The notes under the pieces are model-generated. The model saw only the letters and a list, made by a program, of their open reading frames with translations. It searched no databases and was not told where the DNA came from. 11,357 nt of DNA, taken from contig CAJJPW010000050.1 of the NCBI GenBank assembly GCA_905193725.1, positions 1 through 11,357 of the forward strand. The letters run 5' to 3'. The stretch comes from an uncultured Eubacteriales bacterium (GTDB lineage: Bacteria > Bacillota > Clostridia > Christensenellales > Christensenellaceae). A program made the translations under genes and the position numbers. Shown in pieces: positions 5,256 through 10,622 of this stretch (position 1 is its first letter; each line of letters starts with the position of its first letter).

Positions 5256-6776
5256 TTGAATGAAAAATTAAAAGAAAAAATAAAAGAGTCGCTTTCCAGT
5301 GTTCTTCCCATCTCTATTATCGTATTGCTGATAAGCATCACACTAGTGCCTATGGAGATTGGCACACTGGCCCTATTTCTAGCAGGGGCGGTTCTGCTGA
5401 TTGTAGGCATGGGCTTTTTTCAGTTGGGAGCAGAGATGGCGATGACGCCTTTAGGGCAAGGTGTTGGCGCACGCTTAATAAAAGGCAAACGAATTGTTCT
5501 CATCATACTGGTGAGTCTGGTGATGGGAATTATTATAACGATTGCAGAACCAGATCTCCAAGTACTGGCCAATCAGGTGGCATCGATTCCCAATCAGGTA
5601 TTGATCTGGACGGTAGCCATTGGAGTCGGGATCTTTCTCGTAGTGGCTGTGCTGCGTATCCTATTTCATATAAGTCTTTCCAAAATGCTACTGGGGTTTT
5701 ATGTTCTACTATTTATCTTATCCTTCTTTTCCCCAGATAGTTTTACAACAGTAGCGTTTGACTCAGGTGGTGTCACCACGGGGCCTATGACGGTGCCGTT
5801 TATTATGGCGTTGGGTGTTGGTTTATCCGCTTCCCGAAGCGATAGAGAAGGCGCTAGCGATAGTTTTGGTCTGGTGGCACTGTGCAGCATAGGGCCCATC
5901 ATGATGGTTTTGTTGCTAGGTATTTTCTATAATCCCTCAGACGCTGTATATGCAGTGACGGAAGTCCCTACCATTTCTACCACTTATGACGTGCTACGGG
6001 AGTTTGTCTATGCGCTGCCACGGTATGGCCAGGAGGTGGCTGTGAGTATCTTGCCGGTTGCTGGGGTGTTCGTCATATTCCAGCTGATTACTCGAACTTA
6101 CCATAAGAGACAGGTTTTAAGAATGGCAATAGGCATTGTGTATACCATTGTAGGGCTGATTCTTTTCCTTACAGGGGTTAACGTTGGGTTCGCACCGGTG
6201 GGTAATTTATTAGGGAGCGGACTGGCAGACAGCACATTCAAATGGCTGCTCATTCCCATTGGAATCATAATTGGATATTATATTGTAAAGGCCGAGCCCG
6301 CTGTGCAAGTTCTCAACAAGCAAGTAGAGGATCTCACTGGCGGAACCATTTCGCACAAGATGATGAATACTGCTCTGTCCATTGGTGTAGCTTGTGCAGT
6401 GGCACTTTCTATGGTTAGGGTCTTGACAGGAATCAATATTTATTGGATTATAATACCGGGATATGCAATTTCCCTCATACTCAGCCGGCTGGTGCCATCG
6501 GTCTTTGTCGGTATTGCCTTTGACTCCGGCGGTGTTGCCAGTGGGCCGATGACTTCAACTTTTCTGTTGCCTTTGGCGATGGGAGCCTGTGCAGCGGTTG
6601 GGGGGAATGTAGTAACGGATGCCTTTGGAGTGGTAGCACTCGTTGCCATGGCGCCGTTAATCGCAATCCAAATCATGGGGCTCATCTATACTCACAAGTC
6701 CAGGGCAGTGCCACAGCCTGATGAGGAACTATTAGATGACACTGTGGTTGACATTGAAGAGGAGGATTTTGAATGA
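5256..6776 (+). CDS. DUF1538 integral membrane protein with two tandem homologous halves
   Basis: A 506-aa polytopic membrane protein; the DUF1538 family has no established activity that I can name. It is built of two repeats offset by about 250 residues: AEPDLQVLANQV (from A97) matches AEPAVQVLNKQV (from A346); AFDSGGVTTGPMT (A167-T179) matches AFDSGGVASGPMT (A421-T433); DSFGLVAL matches DAFGVVAL. Many hydrophobic helices surround these polar motifs, and an acidic tail (DEELLDDTVVDIEEEDFE) ends the protein. The repeated glycine-rich FDSGG segments in the membrane resemble re-entrant substrate sites of inverted-repeat transporters, which is an inference. The start is TTG 5256: an in-frame stop lies just upstream (5250-5252), AAAGGAGG is 11 nt upstream, and the nearby ATG at 5260 is out of frame. 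The next gene overlaps by 4 nt (ATGA), indicating tight coupling with a P-II-like partner. Confidence 0.9.
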   Translation: MNEKLKEKIKESLSSVLPISIIVLLISITLVPMEIGTLALFLAGAVLLIVGMGFFQLGAEMAMTPLGQGVGARLIKGKRIVLIILVSLVMGIIITIAEPDLQVLANQVASIPNQVLIWTVAIGVGIFLVVAVLRILFHISLSKMLLGFYVLLFILSFFSPDSFTTVAFDSGGVTTGPMTVPFIMALGVGLSASRSDREGASDSFGLVALCSIGPIMMVLLLGIFYNPSDAVYAVTEVPTISTTYDVLREFVYALPRYGQEVAVSILPVAGVFVIFQLITRTYHKRQVLRMAIGIVYTIVGLILFLTGVNVGFAPVGNLLGSGLADSTFKWLLIPIGIIIGYYIVKAEPAVQVLNKQVEDLTGGTISHKMMNTALSIGVACAVALSMVRVLTGINIYWIIIPGYAISLILSRLVPSVFVGIAFDSGGVASGPMTSTFLLPLAMGACAAVGGNVVTDAFGVVALVAMAPLIAIQIMGLIYTHKSRAVPQPDEELLDDTVVDIEEEDFE

Positions 6777-7492
6777 GTGTTTCACAAGAAGAAAAACTTT
6801 CAATGCCGCGTATGGTTATCTTTATTACGAGAGTAGAGGATGAAAAAAAATTAGAAGAAATCTTCGATTCGATGCATATTCCAATTAGTTACCAATGCCG
6901 TGGACAGGGAACAGCCCCTTCAGAGATCATGGATATCTTTGGCTTTGGAGGAACGACCCGGCTCATTACCATGGGATTTTTGCCGAAATTTGCAGTAAAA
7001 GAGCTGTTTAAGAAAACGGGGCAAAAGCTGTATTTTCATCAAAGAGGTGGGGGAATTGTCATTACCATCCCAATTACAGGGATGCAAAGCCCAATCTTAC
7101 ATATGTTGAATGACGAATCTCGTGCTGCTATAGAAAAACGAATCAAAGAAAGGATCAAAGGCGATATGGCTGAAATACAGGAAAAATCGAGATATAATGT
7201 AATTTGGATCTCCGTTGCCGCTGGATACAGCGATGAAGTGATTGACACGGCGAGAGCTGCTGGTGCAAAAGGTGGTACGGTAATGCGAGGCAGACGCCGA
7301 AATTCTGAGCAAGTGAGTCATCATTTTGGCATCTCTCTGCAAGATGAGCAGGATTTTGTGATGATTGTAATCCCAAAAGAAAAAAAAGGCGAGGTTATGT
7401 CTGCTATTTGCAGTGCATATGGACTCAAAACACCTGCCCATGGCACGGTGATATCCCTCCCAGTAGATGAGGCGATTGGCTTAGAAGAGTAG
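6773..7492 (+). CDS. P-II-like signal protein with two P-II domains in one chain
   Basis: A 239-aa soluble protein, about twice the usual P-II length of about 112. Domain 1 (about 13-105) has MVIFITRVEDEKKLEEIF, a GFGGTTRLITMGFLPK segment and IVITIPITGM. Domain 2 (about 141-235) starts YNVIWISVAAGYSDEVIDTA and has GAKGGTVMRGRR, then DFVMIVIPKEKKGEVMSAI and a C-terminal strand with PVDEAIGL, matching the P-II ferredoxin-like pattern. A charged helix (about 113-137) links them. I see no canonical T-loop tyrosine of GlnB/GlnK, so uridylylation is unlikely. P-II trimers usually sense ATP/ADP/2-oxoglutarate and gate membrane partners (GlnK on AmtB). The ATGA overlap with the DUF1538 gene suggests an analogous partnership. 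The ligand is unknown. Confidence 0.82.
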   Translation: MSVSQEEKLSMPRMVIFITRVEDEKKLEEIFDSMHIPISYQCRGQGTAPSEIMDIFGFGGTTRLITMGFLPKFAVKELFKKTGQKLYFHQRGGGIVITIPITGMQSPILHMLNDESRAAIEKRIKERIKGDMAEIQEKSRYNVIWISVAAGYSDEVIDTARAAGAKGGTVMRGRRRNSEQVSHHFGISLQDEQDFVMIVIPKEKKGEVMSAICSAYGLKTPAHGTVISLPVDEAIGLEE

Positions 7493-8148
7493 TGATCTAT
7501 AAAAGAATTCCCATTGGACTGGAAAAACTTTGAGATCGCTGACGAAGATAAAATAGACCAGTTGTGTTTGCCTACAAGTGGCAGCACAAATGAGAAAAGG
7601 CTGGATATGTCGTAAGGAAATTCTCAGTAAAAGCGTAGAAGCCAAGGCGCTGAAAGGGAAAAATTTCCATATCCCAAGGCAAAATAAATATGAAAATAGG
7701 TAAAATGGCCGCTATAGTGAAACGCTAGGGTGGCCATTTTTATGCAGTTTTAGCAAAAATGCCGATTACTCTGTGGAGAATAAAAAGGCATTAGCTTCCA
7801 GTATGGATAATGTAATGTGGAAAACAAAATCTTAAAATTTGTACCAGAAAAAAGCAGACTGAGCGGTTGTACTGCACATGAAATTTAGCCTTTTTTGTAG
7901 ATGGCCTGGCATAAGATCTGTACAGTATGGATTGGGCGCCAAACGAATCGCGAGATTATGCATATAGGGAATAGGGAGGTTGGCAAATACCTCTCATAAG
8001 TTAAGTTGTTGACAGATCCCCCAAGATGAAAACAAGCAAATATGCGGATCAAAATGACAGTGGGCAACAAATTCCAGGGAAGTGTCACCATTTTGGAGGA
8101 AGAACGTATATTATATTAGGAAATATTAAATGAAAAGGGAGTGACTAT
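7493..8148 (+). other. 656-nt intergenic stretch with terminator and coding-like fragments
   Basis: No convincing intact gene. Short open stretches in different + frames look protein-like: 7496-7615 (39 codons, includes WKNFEIADEDKIDQLCLP), 7590-7703 (37 codons from ATG, ends at the terminator stem), and 8042-8119 (25 codons, MRIKMTVGNKF...). The last faintly recalls the first strand of cyclophilin-like-fold proteins. None has a good ribosome site. They may be debris of decayed genes. A terminator lies at 7702-7741. No reliable promoter for the DUF11 gene was found; TTGACA at 8009-8014 lacks a well-spaced -10 box. Confidence 0.45.
7702..7741 (+). terminator. Rho-independent terminator after the marR-DUF1538-P-II operon
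   Basis: AAAATGGCC (7702-7710) pairs perfectly with GGCCATTTT (7732-7740), and the 3' arm runs into five T residues (7737-7741). The 21-nt loop contains a smaller stem, TAGTG/CGCTA around AAA. It lies 210 nt after the P-II stop and is the first plausible end of that transcript. The symmetric A and T tracts could let it act in both directions. Confidence 0.65.
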
Positions 8149-9024
8149 ATGCCTACGCCATTAAATAACCAAGCGAGTGTGTCATATGTCTATGAAGGCG
8201 CGGCGGCTCCGTCCACTGCGAGTTCGAATGTGACAACTACTACACTGTTAGATGAATATACTCTGCTGGCGACCAAATCCACACTTACCAATACTTATCG
8301 GCCAGGTGAGAACATTACTTATGTGATCCGCTTAGAAAACAACGGAAGAGGAGACCTGTATAACGTAACCATATCCGATAACTTAGGAGGAACACCCAAG
8401 CGGCTGGAATATCTAGCATCTTCGGCGGCGCTGTACTTAAACGGCAATAAGATGACCATCACAGCTGTGGAAAATAGCGACGACCTCACGCTGACACTGC
8501 CCATGCCACTATGCCCAGGCGATATAGCATTGGTGCTGTATGTGGCTACTGTAAACACAAATGTGCCCCTCAATGTGAATGCGATTTCCAACATGGCTGT
8601 AGTAACTGCAAATGGAGGATCTAGCACAGGGACGATGATCACTGTAACGCCCAATCCATCTGCAACTATTGTCAGACAGGCGTATGCTGAGCTGGCCATC
8701 TACAAGCAGGCAGATAAACAAAATGTGGTGCCAGGAGAACTGCTCACCTATACGTTTACCATTACCAACACGGGAAATCAGGATGCCATAGGCGTAGTGC
8801 TCACCGATACGCTGCCCACAGGTTTTGCGGTGAATTTAGTAACTGCTACAACAGGCGGCGTTACTGTTACCTACAGCGATGCAGAATACGATATTATCGA
8901 TGTGAACACGATTACTTTGCCTAATGCCAACGGCGCTTCTATTACCGTGCCCAAGGCAGTGGGTGATACGCCAGGTGTGACCACCATCGTCATCACGGGA
9001 ACAATTACCTCAGAAGAATCGTAA
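8149..9024 (+). CDS. Small DUF11 (conserved repeat) surface-type protein without export signal
   Basis: A 291-aa beta-sandwich protein. An N-terminal segment (1-37) opens MPTPLNNQASVSYVYEG. Two DUF11-type repeats follow: the first from about residue 38, with YRPGENITYVIRLENNG and VTISDNL; the second from about A180, with VVPGELLTYTFTITNTGNQD and VVLTDTLPTGF. The protein is rich in Thr, Asn, Val and Ala. There is no signal peptide, transmembrane segment, LPXTG motif or charged tail. Similar short clostridial proteins exist to my recollection; their role is not settled. Because DUF11 domains are normally extracellular, the lack of a signal suggests delivery by another route, for example to the spore surface by mother-cell synthesis, which is speculation. 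ATG 8149 has AAGGGAG (8135-8141) 7 nt upstream. A terminator follows, so the gene is probably transcribed alone. Confidence 0.85.
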   Translation: MPTPLNNQASVSYVYEGAAAPSTASSNVTTTTLLDEYTLLATKSTLTNTYRPGENITYVIRLENNGRGDLYNVTISDNLGGTPKRLEYLASSAALYLNGNKMTITAVENSDDLTLTLPMPLCPGDIALVLYVATVNTNVPLNVNAISNMAVVTANGGSSTGTMITVTPNPSATIVRQAYAELAIYKQADKQNVVPGELLTYTFTITNTGNQDAIGVVLTDTLPTGFAVNLVTATTGGVTVTYSDAEYDIIDVNTITLPNANGASITVPKAVGDTPGVTTIVITGTITSEES

Positions 9025-9044
9025 ATTCCAAATGAATAAAATAG

Positions 9045-9088
9045 AAAAAAGAAATGCCAAGGGAATGTCCTATGACATTTCTTTTTTT
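9045..9088 (+). terminator. Rho-independent terminator after the DUF11 gene
   Basis: AAAAAAGAAATG (9045-9056) pairs with CATTTCTTTTTT (9076-9087), 12 bp, with a small AGG/CCT stem in the loop and a run of seven T (9082-9088). It starts 20 nt after the DUF11 stop. Confidence 0.8.
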
Positions 9089-9094
9089 ATGGAT

Positions 9095-9159
9095 ATAGAA
9101 TAAGGCAAGAGAAGAAAGAACTTGTATACATATGATCTTTGGATTAAGATAGAATAAGG
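9095..9159 (+). repeat. Two copies of an 11-bp direct repeat upstream of mutY
   Basis: ATAGAATAAGG occurs at 9095-9105 and 9149-9159, 54 nt apart. Each copy contains TAGAAT, a 5-of-6 match to a -10 box. A TTGTAT (9122-9127) stands 17 nt before TAAGAT (9145-9150), so a weak mutY promoter may overlap the second copy. Could be chance in AT-rich DNA. Confidence 0.3.
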
Positions 9160-9203
9160 AAAGCCTTAGAGCTCTCCAAGTAAACAAAGGATGAAAATAG
9201 AGG

Positions 9204-10268
9204 ATGACACCCTTAGAGAACTTAGCGATTGTAAAACCACTGCTTGCTTGGTACGATGGCAATAGAAGGATACTGCCTTGGAGAGAGGAGCCCACTTCCT
9301 ATCGGGTGTGGATCTCAGAGATCATGCTGCAACAGACCAGAGTGGAGGCGGTTCGGCCTTATTTTGATAGATTTCTTGAAGTGCTTCCCGGTGTGGCAGA
9401 GCTGGATGCTGCCCCAGAACAGTTGGTCTTAAAGCTATGGGAAGGCCTAGGGTACTACAGCCGGGCGAGAAACTTAAAAAAAGCTGCGCATGTGATCGTA
9501 GAGAGATTTGGAGGAAAATTTCCTCAAAATATAGGGGACGTGCTCAGTCTGCCGGGCATTGGTGAATATACAGCGGGCGCTATTTTGTCCATTGCCTTTG
9601 GTCAGCAGGTGCCAGCAGTGGATGGAAATGTACTGAGGGTGGTTTCCAGGCTGTTGGCCAGCAGGGAAAATGTGATGGATGCTAAGGTGAGAAAGCAAAT
9701 GACCCAAATGGTGCGTGATATCTTGCCAAAGGAGCGGGTAGGAGATTTTAACCAAGCACTGATGGAACTGGGGGCGATGATTTGCCTGCCAAATGGGGAG
9801 CCCAAGTGCGGGGTCTGCCCGCTCCAGCAGCGATGTATAGGCAAGCAGCAGGGAATTGCACAGCAGCTGCCCGTGAAGCCTGAGAAAAAACAGAGAAAAA
9901 AGGAAAAACGCACAGTATTTGTCATGGCGTGTGGGGACAAGGTATTGCTTCACAAGCGCCCTACACGGGGATTGCTTGCTGGTCTATGGGAATTTCCAGC
10001 GATGGATGGGTATTTGGGGTTAGAGCAAGTAAGACAATATTGGAAAGCACATGGAGTCAGGATAAAGACGATAGAGAATTTAGGGAGACAAAAACACGTG
10101 TTCACCCATATAGAATGGATGATGGAAGGATATTTATGTGAGACGCCCTTTTTTGAACCTCCAGAGGAGTGTATCTGGGCCGGCCAGGACGAAATTTCCC
10201 ACAGCTACAGCGTTCCCAGCGCTATGAGCTATTATCTGGAAAAGTGGAAGTGCTATGTGAATCGCTGA
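9204..10268 (+). CDS. mutY: Adenine DNA glycosylase MutY
   Basis: MutY removes adenine paired with 8-oxoguanine, preventing G:C to T:A mutation. The 354-aa length is typical. The start region has WYDGNRRILPWR; ISEIMLQQTRVE holds the catalytic Glu39; the helix-hairpin-helix LPGIGEYTAGAI begins at L116; catalytic Asp140 is in VDGNVLRV. The [4Fe-4S] cysteines are C194, C202, C205 and C211, spaced x7-x2-x5, one residue more in the first gap than the x6 of E. coli MutY. The C-terminal NUDIX-like domain (about 235-345), with KRPTRGLLAGLWEFP, recognises 8-oxoG. An in-frame stop at 9198 makes ATG 9204 the first start; the ribosome site is poor (AAAGG at 9186-9190, 13 nt away, or GAGG directly abutting), so translation may be modest. 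It appears monocistronic. Confidence 0.96.
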   Translation: MTPLENLAIVKPLLAWYDGNRRILPWREEPTSYRVWISEIMLQQTRVEAVRPYFDRFLEVLPGVAELDAAPEQLVLKLWEGLGYYSRARNLKKAAHVIVERFGGKFPQNIGDVLSLPGIGEYTAGAILSIAFGQQVPAVDGNVLRVVSRLLASRENVMDAKVRKQMTQMVRDILPKERVGDFNQALMELGAMICLPNGEPKCGVCPLQQRCIGKQQGIAQQLPVKPEKKQRKKEKRTVFVMACGDKVLLHKRPTRGLLAGLWEFPAMDGYLGLEQVRQYWKAHGVRIKTIENLGRQKHVFTHIEWMMEGYLCETPFFEPPEECIWAGQDEISHSYSVPSAMSYYLEKWKCYVNR

Positions 10269-10323
10269 CGTTGAAAAAGGAAGAGTATATTCATAATTAA
10301 GTCATATAATGTTAACAATTTTA

Positions 10324-10332
10324 TGTTATAAT
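10324..10332 (+). promoter_or_regulatory. Extended -10 promoter-like site after mutY
   Basis: TGT-TATAAT is a perfect TGnTATAAT match. No -35 box is seen 16-18 nt upstream. A start near 10339 would lie just before the ATG at 10348 that opens the fragmentary reading frame. AT-rich context makes a chance match possible. Confidence 0.35.
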
Positions 10333-10471
10333 AAATTTACTATCTATATGAAAGGGATTTTCCACTATTGGTCGACATACCAGCCTATACAGGTACCTCT
10401 GTTTAATATTATGAGGCTCTATTCAGTGGTAGTTTTTTACCTATCGAGGAGGCAAAGCAAACCCTAGATAG

Positions 10472-10500
10472 TTGGAGAGGATCCCGTTTTATGATATAAT
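10472..10500 (+). promoter_or_regulatory. Probable promoter of the citrate synthase gene
   Basis: TTGGAG (10472-10477) and a perfect TATAAT (10495-10500) are spaced 17 nt apart, and TGA directly before the -10 box gives an extended -10 TGnTATAAT. The expected transcript start is about 10507, leaving a leader of about 116 nt. Confidence 0.5.
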
Positions 10501-10571
10501 AGATAGTGAATTGGAATCTCTAAGATCTGCTTTTCATGAAAAAATGACAGTATTATGTTTTAAGGAGGAAA

Positions 10572-10604
10572 GTGCAAAGCAAGCAAAAGGAGAAAATAAT
10601 GTAA
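10572..10604 (+). CDS. Possible 10-codon leader peptide before citrate synthase
   Basis: A GTG at 10572 opens the frame MQSKQKEKIM and stop, and AAGGAGG (10562-10568) stands 3 nt upstream, the strongest ribosome site in this gap although closely spaced. It ends 18 nt before the citrate synthase ATG, so it could couple or modulate its translation. It may equally be a chance pairing. Confidence 0.2.
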   Translation: MQSKQKEKIM

Positions 10605-10622
10605 AGAAAGAAGGAACGACCA

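Larger units (their letters stand above)
10269..10622 (+). other. 354-nt gap between mutY and the citrate synthase gene
   Basis: It holds two extended -10 promoter-like sites (10324-10332 and 10492-10500), coding-like fragments in all three + frames (see the possible gene remnant), a tiny GTG ORF with a strong ribosome site, and the citrate synthase ribosome site. No clear terminator was found after mutY. Confidence 0.5.

Noticed and set aside
8009..8014. TTGACA as a -35 box for the DUF11 gene
   Set aside because: No -10-like hexamer occurs 16-18 nt downstream.
7885..8091. 68-aa minus-strand frame in the gap before the DUF11 gene
   Set aside because: No ribosome site, no motif, and low-complexity hydrophobic content; probably chance.
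10362..10438. Possible structured RNA or riboswitch: CCACT/AGTGG closing several 3-4 bp hairpins, followed by six T
   Set aside because: All stems are very short, no riboswitch consensus (T-box, SAM, purine, c-di-GMP) is recognisable, and the stretch reads better as a coding remnant. Covariation across relatives would be needed to revive it.
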